Below are positions 1 to 7,218 of a stretch of 20,703 nt of DNA, piece by piece (the stretch's first letter is position 1; the number at the start of each line of letters is the position of its first letter). A program made the translations under genes and the position numbers. This DNA is from Brumimicrobium sp964346075 (GTDB lineage: Bacteria > Bacteroidota > Bacteroidia > Flavobacteriales_D > Crocinitomicaceae), in assembly GCA_964346075.1 (NCBI GenBank), contig CAYFTH010000048.1:1-20703 (forward strand). The letters run 5' to 3'. Below the pieces are notes generated by a model. It was not told where the DNA came from and searched no databases. It worked only from the letters and a program-made list of their open reading frames with translations.

Positions 1-882
1 GGCATCATTTTCTTGTATTTTTTCGAATACTTTACTTTGAGGTATTTTTCCTTTGAATTGCACCTCGTTTTCGAGACCTAATGATTTCGTTTTCTTTTTT
101 AGGTTCAATAAATAACTACCGTCACCATATATTTGGAAGAGTATCTTATGTTTGTTAATTCGCAATAAGTGAATAGCTTCAATCACAGTTTGAATACCTC
201 TTGCTGGTGTAATTCCACCTACATAAATCAACTGAAAGACATCATTCTTCTCTGGTTCTTTATATGGCTCTATAACTTTTAAATTGACTACATTTTGGTA
301 GACATGATATTTTTCGATTTTATTATCAAACTTCATTAATCGATCCCTCATTTCTTTCACAACACAAATGATATAATCTGCTTGCGGAACTATTTTTTTT
401 TCGAATTTGATCCATTGTTTATAATCAGACAATAATTTTCCAAGCCCCTTTTGGGTATGTTTTGCGTCTTTTATTAGATAGGGGTAATTTTCATGTAAAT
501 CGAAAATAACTGGAACATTCAATTCCCTTTTTAACCAAATTCCTATTTTAGCCAAAGAAAGGTCGTGAACATGAATAATGTCAAACTTAAGCCCTTCGTT
601 TTGGCGAAGTATCTTTTTTATAAAAAACTTCCAAAATAAATCATAAAAAGGAAATTTTAGCTGTCCTACTTTTGATTTATATATAAATGTAGAAAGTCTC
701 TTTCTATAGACTATCAATTGATCAGAATAAACCTCCTTCTTCTTTCTAGTTTTTGATCGTGTGGCGCAAAGCAAAGTTACTGAAAAGCCCCCTTTTATTA
801 AAGCCTCTATTTCATTTTCCACCCTAATATCTGGAGGAAAATCACTTTCTAAAACCATGAGAATATTCTTAGATTTCGTCAT
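1..882 (-). CDS. GT4-family glycosyltransferase (3' end cut by window edge)
   Basis: The gene starts at an ATG at 882-880 and stays open for 294 codons to the window edge, so its C-terminus is missing. The translation looks like a GT-B fold, GT4-type enzyme that transfers a sugar from a nucleotide donor during surface polysaccharide or LPS assembly in the cytoplasm. Seen: an N-terminal Rossmann-type start (KNILMVLESDFPPDIRVENE, about residues 5-24), the HVHD motif near residue 104, IFDLHENYP near 126-134, the second-domain opening LIYVGGITPARGI near 218-230, and IYGDGS near 251. The conserved E-x7-E donor-binding motif expected further on lies outside the window. Residues suit a cytoplasmic enzyme and no signal peptide is visible. 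A flippase remnant lies upstream, which supports a polysaccharide locus. The exact acceptor and sugar cannot be told. The family call is strong; the role in the pathway is inferred. Confidence 0.88.
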   Translation of the reverse strand, partial: MTKSKNILMVLESDFPPDIRVENEIEALIKGGFSVTLLCATRSKTRKKKEVYSDQLIVYRKRLSTFIYKSKVGQLKFPFYDLFWKFFIKKILRQNEGLKFDIIHVHDLSLAKIGIWLKRELNVPVIFDLHENYPYLIKDAKHTQKGLGKLLSDYKQWIKFEKKIVPQADYIICVVKEMRDRLMKFDNKIEKYHVYQNVVNLKVIEPYKEPEKNDVFQLIYVGGITPARGIQTVIEAIHLLRINKHKILFQIYGDGSYLLNLKKKTKSLGLENEVQFKGKIPQSKVFEKIQENDA

Positions 883-1267
883 TAAGTAGAATCTCTTTTA
901 ACACAACAAAAATGTAAATATATGCATTATTTAAAATAATGTTCTTGTTTGCGATTCCTTGAATTTTTTATAATCAGGTTATTATCCTCAAATCCGCAGC
1001 TACCAAGCACTATATATCCAGTATTGTATCGCACCACACAGTTCCCGCTCCAATGATTTTATAAAGAGTGTGGCAAAAAAGCCAATAAAGACACCGAGGT
1101 AGTTTACCAGGCTTCCCTTAATACTTTGTCTTTCAATTATGCCCATTTCGACATCCGCTATTGGTTATTTTATGCTTCAAAAATAACAATATCGACAAGT
1201 TCACTAGTAAAAAACAGATTTTAACCGTATTTTAGTATTTTCGTAGTTCAGAGCGTTTAAATGAAAT
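883..1267. other. Spacer holding a decayed flippase start
   Basis: This 385-bp stretch lies between the glycosyltransferase (minus) and the membrane protein (plus). Its only recognisable content is the short flippase-like reading frame at 1000-1146, listed separately. The rest is A+T rich; no RNA gene or convincing terminator was seen. The promoter for the gene at 1268 must lie in its right part, but no strong TAnnTTTG element with a -33 box could be picked out. Confidence 0.5.
1000..1146 (-). pseudogene. Remnant of a polysaccharide (Wzx-like) flippase gene, N-terminus only
   Basis: A minus-strand frame starts at ATG 1146 and stops after 48 codons at 1000. Its first ~29 residues (MGIIERQSIKGSLVNY, then a glycine- and phenylalanine-rich helix) look like the N-terminus of the lipopolysaccharide/polysaccharide flippases of Bacteroidota, proteins of about 400-500 residues that move lipid-linked sugar units across the inner membrane. 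After residue 29 the resemblance ends abruptly and the frame runs into a stop, so only the first transmembrane helix survives. The glycosyltransferase gene follows 118 bp downstream on the same strand. A deletion that removed most of the flippase gene would explain this. The resemblance is from memory of the family, not from a search. Confidence 0.55.
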
Positions 1268-1825
1268 ATGTATACAATGGCTACTAAAAAAAAGACTTCA
1301 ATGATTCAGGTTGTACTGGTCATTCTTTTTCTATTGTTTCTATCGATTAGTGTTGTGATCATAGCAGAACCATCTAAGCTTCTGCGTTACACTCAATATT
1401 GGATCCTCTGTGCGACAGCCTTTTTATGCATGCAATCCATAAGGATGGCGCTTCTTGCTGCATGGAGACGATACACGGTTCTGATTTTTATGTTTTATAA
1501 TATTGCACTGTTTGTGATACCTCTAATAGGAGTGTTCAATCCTGTCATTTTTGAGTCGTTCTGGAAGTCGTTCTATGCGGGTATTACGCTGCTTATTGGA
1601 TTCGATCTTTTGCTTCTGAATAAACTAATTAGCGGTAATTTCAAGGCTAAACTTTCGGATTTATTTTTAATGGTTTCATTTCTAATACTTCTGACCTCGA
1701 GTATTAATATACAATTTCAGCTTTTTACCCCCTTTGATAGTAAGACATATCTCATTTTAGCCAGTTTTATATCCTTTTCAATCCTTTTGAAATTGATTAA
1801 GGGTAAAAGTATTAAACAAGGATAA
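1268..1825 (+). CDS. Multi-pass membrane protein of unknown function
   Basis: This 185-residue protein is strongly hydrophobic, with about six predicted membrane segments near residues 12-33, 41-60, 70-90, 100-117, 130-148 and 158-174, and a lysine-rich C-terminal tail (LLKLIKGKSIKQG). No family was recognised, and no catalytic motif, metal-binding cluster or extracellular domain is seen. The first ATG at 1268 is given, but ATG at 1277 or 1301 are also possible because no clear ribosome binding site decides the matter. The gene stands alone: the flippase remnant lies on the opposite strand upstream, and the NlpC/P60 gene converges from the right with 17 bp between the two stop codons once the latter is correctly framed. 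Confidence 0.6.
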   Translation: MYTMATKKKTSMIQVVLVILFLLFLSISVVIIAEPSKLLRYTQYWILCATAFLCMQSIRMALLAAWRRYTVLIFMFYNIALFVIPLIGVFNPVIFESFWKSFYAGITLLIGFDLLLLNKLISGNFKAKLSDLFLMVSFLILLTSSINIQFQLFTPFDSKTYLILASFISFSILLKLIKGKSIKQG

Positions 1826-1842
1826 AGTAGAAGCAGAGATTA

Positions 1843-2815
1843 CTAGAAATAAGTTCCAAACCCCGCTATTCTGCTTTTCCAATAAGTCGACTGNNNNNNN
1901 NNNNNNNNNNNNNNNNNNNNNNNNNNNNNNNNNNNNNNNNNNNNNNNNNNNNNNNNNNNNNNNNNNNNNNNNNNNNNNNNNNNNNNNNNNNNNGTAGACG
2001 ATTCCCACATGTGAAATGCCACTTCCGTTGTCGAAAAATACAAAGTCGCCAGGTTGCACATTTTTACGTTTGACTTTATTGGCAGACTTATACTGGTCCG
2101 CGGCACGTCTATCGATACTTTTATTCAATTCTGTCGTCATTAAATAACGCGTAAAGCCACTGCAGTCAAAACCTTTCGGTGTTTCACCAGCCCACTTGTA
2201 CGGCACGCCCAGTAGTTCCTCACCTCGACTCAAAAGTTGTTGACGAACATTCGATCCAGCCGTTTTATTTGGTTCTATTTCAATTTTTTCGGAAGGTTCG
2301 GGTTGAGCCTCATCCTCTGGAAGTGAGGTAACTTCAGGAACATCAGCAAAAAGATCTGTTATGAGATGCTCAACTAACTCAAAACGGTCTTTCTTTCCTT
2401 GATCTTTAAGTGTTTCTAGCCAGGATCGCAAATCTTTTTTCAGAGCGCTTACTTCATATTCGTGCGTTTTTAAGACTGCTCGTCCTTCATGCGTCCGTTG
2501 CAGTCGTTCAAATGTTCTTTTAGCTTCTACAACAGCGTATTTGTGGCGTTGCAACCAGCCTTCATTTTGAGCAAGTTGAAGTTTCGCTAATCCTAAATAA
2601 TAAGTAGGAATTAGTGAAAAGTCGTAATCGGGTTTATCAAGCAATCTTCGAGCCTTTCTGTAAACACTTCGGTAGTGTTCCTGGTCATATCGCATTTCCA
2701 GTTGATCAAAAGCGAGCACCTGTGCTTGTCCTTTTTGATGCATAAGTGGTACAAATGTCAAAAGGAGCAAGCCTTTGATCAGGAAAATGCGAAAATTGAT
2801 ATTACTGCTATCCAT
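1843..2815 (-). CDS. Secreted NlpC/P60 cysteine peptidase (internal assembly gap)
   Basis: This is a cell-wall hydrolase of the NlpC/P60 family, expected to cut stem-peptide bonds in peptidoglycan in the periplasm. With the start at ATG 2815 the protein begins with a signal-peptide-like hydrophobic segment ending near GQAQ. An alpha-helical region of about 140 residues follows, resembling helical repeats, then an acidic proline-rich linker, then the catalytic domain. Catalytic Cys218 sits in GFDCSGF and His269 in ISHVGIVY; the third polar residue lies inside the run of 100 N. The real C-terminus is STYWKSRIAGFGTYF, ending at the TAG at 1843, which matches the usual NlpC/P60 ending. An alternative upstream ATG at 2851 would add 12 residues before the signal peptide. 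The gap prevents a complete sequence. The gene is divergent from the S41 protease. Confidence 0.85.
1894..1993. other. Assembly gap of 100 N
   Basis: Exactly 100 undetermined bases, the customary placeholder for a gap of unknown size. It falls inside the catalytic domain of the NlpC/P60 peptidase, between HVGIVY and QSTYWKSR. The flanking reading frames only join if the true missing length is a multiple of three, so the placeholder is not the real length. Confidence 0.97.
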
Positions 2816-3152
2816 AACCTTTATAAAATCATCTACTCTCTTAATAACCAATGAGCATGCCGATCCATGATGTTTAAGTTGCTAAGTAATGGAAATATTA
2901 GATAGGAATAGAGGTGCTGCGAAGTTTAATTCAACAGTTTAGTGTTGAACAACTATTATTGGCCGGTTGGAATTACTGCAAGAAAGAACGAATCAAGTAA
3001 GCATACATGAGCTCATAATGTGATAAGAATGCCATTTTAAACTTTTTTGTATATCCATCACCAAACATTTCACTATATTGGACGTTTTCGAATGAAGCGA
3101 GTTTCCTTTTTTGGACTTGTTTTTGATCGGGAATGCTGCAAAAGTTCATACT
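2816..3152. other. Divergent promoter region with a 7-bp dyad
   Basis: This spacer separates the NlpC/P60 gene (minus) from the S41 protease gene (plus) and must hold both promoters. It contains a perfect inverted repeat, TTCAACA-N6-TGTTGAA, at 2930-2949. A weak promoter-like pair lies at 3046-3049 (TTTG) and 3074-3081 (TATATTGG, one or two differences from TAnnTTTG) with a 24-bp spacer, about 70 bp before the protease ATG. No small gene or RNA was recognised. Confidence 0.4.
2930..2949. promoter_or_regulatory. Perfect inverted repeat TTCAACA-N6-TGTTGAA
   Basis: Two 7-bp arms are exactly complementary around a 6-nt centre (gtttag). The dyad lies in the spacer between divergently transcribed nlpC/P60 and S41 protease genes, 115 bp from the nlpC ATG, a placement that suits an operator for a dimeric regulator. 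It has no T-tract, so it is not a terminator. The regulator is unknown. Confidence 0.35.
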
Positions 3153-4733
3153 ATGAAAAAGTTATTTTATTTAAGTTTTATCTTTCTTATAAATATTGTA
3201 GTCGCACAGGATGATCCTGACATGCGCAGGTTATATGAAGTGTATACCTACGCGGAACGGATGTATGTCGATGAGGTCCCAAGTAAAAAGATCAGTGAGG
3301 CTGCTATTAATGCTATGCTGGAAGAGCTTGACCCGCATTCCACATATATACCTGCTGAAGAGGTTCAACAAGCCAATGAGCGTATTAACGGTAGTTTCGA
3401 AGGTATTGGAGTACGCTTTAATATACTGAAGGATACGCTTTTGGTAGTGAATCCCATTCCAGGTGGTCCTTCTGAAAAGCTTGGTATTCAGGCAGGAGAT
3501 CAGATCATTGAGATTGATGGTGAAAATGTAGCTGGTGTTGGTTTGCGCAATTCTGGTGTTCGCGAGCGACTGCTCGGTGAGAAAGGAACAAAAGTAAAAG
3601 TGAAGATTAAACGCGGTAAAGGTGAATTGTTAGAATTCACGATTACACGAGATAAAATCCCAGTTCATTCGGTGGTGAGTGCTTACATGGTAGATGATCA
3701 AACGGGATATATCAAATTAACGAACTTTTCGAGAACGACTGAAGACGAGGTTGCTAAGGCCTTAAAGCGACTTAAAAAGGAAGGGATGAAAGATCTGATT
3801 TTTGATTTGCAAGGAAATGGAGGTGGCTTGCTTTATGGCGCCAAACATGTTGCGGACGAATTTCTTTCAGATGAGAAACTCATCGTTTATTCGGAAGGTC
3901 GCAGACAACCAAAAAGTGAATTAAAAGCAGACAAAAAAGGTGATTTTGAAGAGGGTCGCCTCATTATGTTGATTGACGAAGCATCTGCATCTGCCAGTGA
4001 AATACTTTCTGGAGCTATTCAAGATTGGGACCGGGGGCTCATCGTTGGTCGTCGCTCATTTGGAAAGGGACTCGTACAAAGACCTATAGAATTGTCAGAT
4101 GGAGGGCAACTGCGACTTACTATTGCTCGCTATTACACGCCAAGTGGGCGTTTTATTCAAAAACCTTATGATGATCTAGATGCTTACCGCAGCGATTATA
4201 TTGATCGTTATGAGCATGGTGAAATGATGCATCGCGATAGTATAGACCTTCCCGATTCGCTCGTTCATAAAACATTGAAGAAAGAACGAAATGTTTATGG
4301 TGGTGGAGGGATAATGCCGGATGTGTTTGTTCCTCTTGATACCCTTGAATATTCAGAATATTACAAAAAGCTTTCAAGAAGCGGTATTTTTAATGAATAT
4401 TCGCTCAAATTCGCCAACGAAGAGCGAGATGATATACTCGAGCAGTATGATGACGTTCAGGGCTTCAAAGAAAATTTCAAAACGGATGAATCATTTATGC
4501 AGTCATTTTTTGAATATGTGGAAAAAGAGGATTCATCGTTGGCTTTCGTGGAAGAGGATTATGCAATCAGCAAAGATTTAATGCAAATTCGCCTCAAAGC
4601 ACTGATTGCACAGAATATCTGGGATTACTCTGCGTTTTATGAAATTTATAATGTAAAAAATGAGGCATTTATGAAAGCGTATGGTACCCTCAAAAACGGG
4701 AAATATGATGAAATGGAATTAGTAGAGGATTAG
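3153..4733 (+). CDS. S41 C-terminal processing peptidase (CtpA/Prc-like)
   Basis: A periplasmic serine protease that recognises and trims the C-termini of exported proteins. The start chosen is ATG 3153, giving 526 residues with a signal peptide MKKLFYLSFIFLINIVVAQ; the frame stays open upstream to a TTG at 3111, but that would bury the signal peptide. Seen in order: a helical N-terminal part with the family motif LDPHSTYIPAEE (residues 59-70), a PDZ domain at about 75-160 (FEGIGVRF; GDQIIEIDGENV), and the protease core at about 170-345. The expected catalytic dyad is Ser280 in EASASASE and Lys305 in SFGKGLVQ, 25 residues apart as in CtpA. A further ~180 residues follow, charged and probably helical, as in other Bacteroidota members. 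The DUF1573 lipoprotein gene follows 44 bp later. Confidence 0.93.
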   Translation: MKKLFYLSFIFLINIVVAQDDPDMRRLYEVYTYAERMYVDEVPSKKISEAAINAMLEELDPHSTYIPAEEVQQANERINGSFEGIGVRFNILKDTLLVVNPIPGGPSEKLGIQAGDQIIEIDGENVAGVGLRNSGVRERLLGEKGTKVKVKIKRGKGELLEFTITRDKIPVHSVVSAYMVDDQTGYIKLTNFSRTTEDEVAKALKRLKKEGMKDLIFDLQGNGGGLLYGAKHVADEFLSDEKLIVYSEGRRQPKSELKADKKGDFEEGRLIMLIDEASASASEILSGAIQDWDRGLIVGRRSFGKGLVQRPIELSDGGQLRLTIARYYTPSGRFIQKPYDDLDAYRSDYIDRYEHGEMMHRDSIDLPDSLVHKTLKKERNVYGGGGIMPDVFVPLDTLEYSEYYKKLSRSGIFNEYSLKFANEERDDILEQYDDVQGFKENFKTDESFMQSFFEYVEKEDSSLAFVEEDYAISKDLMQIRLKALIAQNIWDYSAFYEIYNVKNEAFMKAYGTLKNGKYDEMELVED

Positions 4734-4748
4734 ATATAAACCATTTTT

Positions 4749-4756
4749 TATATTTG
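4749..4756 (+). promoter_or_regulatory. TATATTTG, matches the Bacteroidota -7 box
   Basis: The octamer fits TAnnTTTG exactly and lies 22 bp before the ATG of the DUF1573 gene, so transcription would start only about 13-16 bp before the start codon. No good -33 TTTG box is seen at the usual spacing, so the DUF1573 gene may rely on both this element and read-through from the protease gene. Confidence 0.4.
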
Positions 4757-4777
4757 TAAAAACTAAAATTAATAGAA

Positions 4778-5296
4778 ATGAAAAAACTGATTTTGATGTT
4801 TTCTGTAATCGCTTTAGCGATTGCTTGTACAAATGAAACAGATGTAGATATTGAGACCAAGGAAGGTGAAAAACGCTCAAAACTTGCTGCTGGTTCAGAA
4901 AGTTCAGAAGCACTAAAAAAACAAGCAGAGGAACGCCGAAAGGAAAAAGAAAAGCAGGAGCAAGAACGCCGTGCCCAACAAACGACAATGGAGTTGTCAC
5001 CTGCAACGCATGATTTTGGTGCTATTCCGAAGGGAGAACCTGTATCTACAGTTTTTACAGTAAAAAATACGGGAGACAAACCTTTGGTTATTAATGATGC
5101 CAAAGCTTCATGCGGTTGTACGGTACCGCGAAAGCCGGAAGAACCTATCATGCCAGGAAAAGAGGGTGAATTGGAAGTTACCTTTACATCTAAGCCGAAT
5201 CAAGCAGGGAGTCCGATTTCGAAAACGGTTACTGTAACGGCGAATATTCCTGGATCTACACAACGTGTTTCCATAAAGGGAAGAGTAGAGGAGTAG
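4778..5296 (+). CDS. DUF1573 domain lipoprotein
   Basis: This 172-residue protein begins with a lipoprotein signal (MKKLILMFSVIALAIACTNE; the lipidated Cys would be residue 17). A strongly charged segment rich in Lys, Glu, Arg and Gln (about residues 45-67), probably a single helix or coiled coil, serves as a stalk. It leads to a DUF1573 domain (about 72-172) with the typical opening HDFGAIPKGEPVSTVFTVKN and the conserved CGC motif after KAS. DUF1573 domains have an immunoglobulin-like beta-sandwich fold resembling ASH/MSP domains, and their biochemical role is unknown; they are very common in Bacteroidota envelopes. The gene follows the S41 protease on the same strand and is closed by a strong terminator. 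Family assignment is confident; function is not known. Confidence 0.9.
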   Translation: MKKLILMFSVIALAIACTNETDVDIETKEGEKRSKLAAGSESSEALKKQAEERRKEKEKQEQERRAQQTTMELSPATHDFGAIPKGEPVSTVFTVKNTGDKPLVINDAKASCGCTVPRKPEEPIMPGKEGELEVTFTSKPNQAGSPISKTVTVTANIPGSTQRVSIKGRVEE

Positions 5297-5326
5297 CCAT
5301 AAGATTTCCAATGCTTTTATAAATTC

Positions 5327-5358
5327 AATGGTGTACTTGACAGTGCACCATTTTTTTT
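5327..5358 (+). terminator. Rho-independent terminator after the DUF1573 gene
   Basis: A 10-bp stem (AATGGTGTAC with GTGCACCATT, one G-U pair) with a 6-nt loop is followed directly by a run of eight T. It lies 30 bp after the DUF1573 stop codon on the plus strand. Confidence 0.88.
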
Positions 5359-5442
5359 ACAAAGGAATATAGCATAACACTGAAGTAGCCCACTTTCTTT
5401 GAATAGCTACTACACAAAAACGTTATAAGGAGCCCAGAGGCG

Positions 5443-5655
5443 TTACTTGCTGTCCGCTTTTCTCGAAGATCGAATGCCGAGTACTTTATATACAGGGCAA
5501 AAACTCATTAAGCTAGTTAATAAAAAGACGGTTCCAACAATCACTGCCGTATAAGCTAACCACCCGTTTAGAATATCAGTTGCGAATAATACGATAGCTA
5601 CTACAAATAGTAAAAATCGGATAACGCGGTCTATATTACTTAGGTTCTGATTCAT
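5443..5655 (-). CDS. DUF2892 (YgaP-like) small membrane protein
   Basis: A 70-residue inner-membrane protein with two membrane helices (about residues 11-27 and 31-50). It shows the DUF2892 signature: an N-terminal NIDRVIRF and a C-terminal MSFCPVYKVLGI. Its start codon overlaps the rhodanese stop codon by one base (TAATG), so the two are translationally coupled. In E. coli YgaP the same two parts, a rhodanese domain and a two-helix membrane tail, form one polypeptide, and here they are separate genes. The membrane part may tether or channel the product of the sulfur transferase, but that is inference. It is the last gene of the operon-like run that begins at ccoS, and no clear terminator follows. 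Confidence 0.85.
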   Translation of the reverse strand: MNQNLSNIDRVIRFLLFVVAIVLFATDILNGWLAYTAVIVGTVFLLTSLMSFCPVYKVLGIRSSRKADSK

Positions 5656-5969
5656 TATTCGGAAACTGTTTTACCACTCCATTCTAATATACCTCCTTCA
5701 AGATTATAGGCAACTTCGAAACCAAGTTGATCCATAACCTGGCAAGCCTGACCACTTCGATTACCACTACGGCAATAAACGAAGTACTCCTTAGATTTGT
5801 CCATTCCCTTAAGTGTTTCCAGAAACGCATCGGTATCCATGATATCTAATTTCTCTGCTCCGGGAATGATACCTTCAGACCACTCTTTAGGAGTGCGGAC
5901 GTCAAGAATTAACGCATTTTCTGATGCTTTTAACTTTTCTTTCCAAGTATTTTGATCGAGATTCTTCAT
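5655..5969 (-). CDS. Single-domain rhodanese (sulfurtransferase)
   Basis: A 104-residue cytoplasmic protein made of one rhodanese domain. It carries ILDVRTPKEWSEG (residues 20-33) and the active-site loop CRSGNRSG with the sulfur-accepting Cys66. It would form a persulfide on Cys66 and pass the sulfur to an acceptor such as cyanide, a thiol or a cofactor-building protein. It has no signal peptide. The DUF2892 gene is coupled downstream (1-bp overlap), and the TauE/SafE-like gene of the cbb3 cluster lies 44 bp upstream on the same strand. The combination with DUF2892 resembles YgaP. The physiological acceptor cannot be read from the sequence. Confidence 0.92.
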   Translation of the reverse strand: MKNLDQNTWKEKLKASENALILDVRTPKEWSEGIIPGAEKLDIMDTDAFLETLKGMDKSKEYFVYCRSGNRSGQACQVMDQLGFEVAYNLEGGILEWSGKTVSE

Positions 5970-6013
5970 AAACGCAATTTATTCAAAATTAATTGAAAAA
6001 TCTCTTTTTGCTA

Positions 6014-6796
6014 CTATTTATCAGAACATTTATTAGAAGTCGAACAACATTCCATTTTCGCACTAACGGGGTTGGTTTTTGGGTTTTGATCTTCGTTATC
6101 AGCTGTTAACATCATTTCAACTTTTGGACTCAAATAGGGGATGCCGAGATTGAGTCCCCTGAGAACCATTGCACTGCCAACAACTGTGATCAAGGTAGCG
6201 AGCACAATTTTTCGTTTAAACAGTTGAAAACGTTGAAAATAATTTTTTAATACTCCCAGAAATAAAAAACCGGGTAAGGTTCCCACCCCAAAACTGATCA
6301 TGTGTACGACAGATCCAGTAATACTACCTGTATTAATAGCTGCGACCAGTGCCACATAAACCATCCCACAAGGTAAAAAGGCGTTGATTAATCCAATAGC
6401 CAGTAGCTTTTCAAATCGTGTTCTTCCACCTTTTGACTGCATTAATCGCCCCATTCCGCGAATGAGTGAACGTTGAATGAGCTGAGAACCCTTAACATGA
6501 TTTAAGTAACCGCTCCAGGCAAAAATGATGATGACAAATCCAGAGATGATACTCAACCATTGTAAAACACCTAAAGTTTGCGCACTGAGCCCTATAAAAC
6601 CTGCGATAATACCCAATATGGCATAACCAGCACTTCGCCCCAGCGTATATGTAGATATGCCTAAAACGGATTTCCACTTCGAGTCGCGCTGCAGCGGTAA
6701 AGCCATGGCTATCGGACCGCACATTCCAATACAGTGGAGATTTGATACGAGTCCAAAAGTCAGTCCTAGAAATATAGTTTGAACTATTGAATCCAT
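6014..6796 (-). CDS. TauE/SafE-like membrane transporter of the cbb3 cluster, with Cys-rich tail
   Basis: A 260-residue membrane protein of the sulfite exporter TauE/SafE superfamily type regularly found at the end of ccoNOQP-ccoGH clusters in Bacteroidota, where a part in copper handling for the oxidase is suspected but not shown. It has about six membrane helices. The first is followed by a potential metal-binding HCIGMCGP motif (His21, Cys22, Cys26), and PCGMVYVAL lies in the fourth. After the last helix a soluble tail of about 35 residues ends in MECCSTSNKCSDK, with Cys250, Cys251 and Cys257 close to the C-terminus. The start codon lies 13 bp inside the fixH gene, which indicates translational coupling. 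The transported substrate is not known. Confidence 0.85.
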   Translation of the reverse strand: MDSIVQTIFLGLTFGLVSNLHCIGMCGPIAMALPLQRDSKWKSVLGISTYTLGRSAGYAILGIIAGFIGLSAQTLGVLQWLSIISGFVIIIFAWSGYLNHVKGSQLIQRSLIRGMGRLMQSKGGRTRFEKLLAIGLINAFLPCGMVYVALVAAINTGSITGSVVHMISFGVGTLPGFLFLGVLKNYFQRFQLFKRKIVLATLITVVGSAMVLRGLNLGIPYLSPKVEMMLTADNEDQNPKTNPVSAKMECCSTSNKCSDK

Positions 6797-7206
6797 AAGT
6801 CTTCGCGCAATTGAAATTGTTTTTGACCGTCATTCCAGTCAATTGTTAAGCGATATTTCCCTGTTTCGAGCACTGCTCTGTCTATGAAGATATGCTTACC
6901 TTCGAGAGGTTGTTGAACGTCTAATGTTTTATTATTGGGTCGATGGAGGTGAACAGCACCTTCCTCTATTGTTGTTGGCGTTTCGATTGTTAGATAAACG
7001 CCAGCATCTGACACATCGGATTTCACTGAAGAAGAGTCTGAGAGTGCGTTGGATTGCGCCTTAATTTCAGTACCGAACTCGATCTCTTCCAAATAATACT
7101 CCTCACTGACGAGCTCCGTATTGGCATTCATCATAAATACGGCAAGCGTAGATATAAATCCAATAAATGCAATCAATGCTATAATAATTCCTTTTCCCCA
7201 ATTCAT
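6784..7206 (-). CDS. ccoH: FixH/CcoH cbb3 oxidase assembly protein
   Basis: A 140-residue protein with one N-terminal membrane helix (WGKGIIIALIAFIGFISTLA, residues 3-22) followed by a periplasmic domain rich in beta strands, as in FixH/CcoH proteins. These proteins help mature the cbb3-type oxidase and can stay bound to it. The EEYYLEEIEFGTEI segment just after the helix is typical of the Bacteroidota form. The gene sits between ccoG (12 bp upstream) and the TauE/SafE gene (13 bp overlap). Sequence conservation in this family is low, so position in the cluster supports the call as much as the protein sequence does. Confidence 0.88.
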   Translation of the reverse strand: MNWGKGIIIALIAFIGFISTLAVFMMNANTELVSEEYYLEEIEFGTEIKAQSNALSDSSSVKSDVSDAGVYLTIETPTTIEEGAVHLHRPNNKTLDVQQPLEGKHIFIDRAVLETGKYRLTIDWNDGQKQFQLREDLWIQ

Positions 7207-7218
7207 ACCTTAATTATT

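Noticed and set aside
1778..2851. A 357-codon frame for the NlpC/P60 gene reading through the N run to a stop at 1778
   Set aside because: It depends on the placeholder length of 100 and gives a C-terminus unlike the family; the frame ending at 1843 gives the expected ending and removes the overlap with the convergent gene.
3111..3152. Upstream TTG start for the S41 protease
   Set aside because: It would put 14 residues before a clean signal peptide beginning at ATG 3153.
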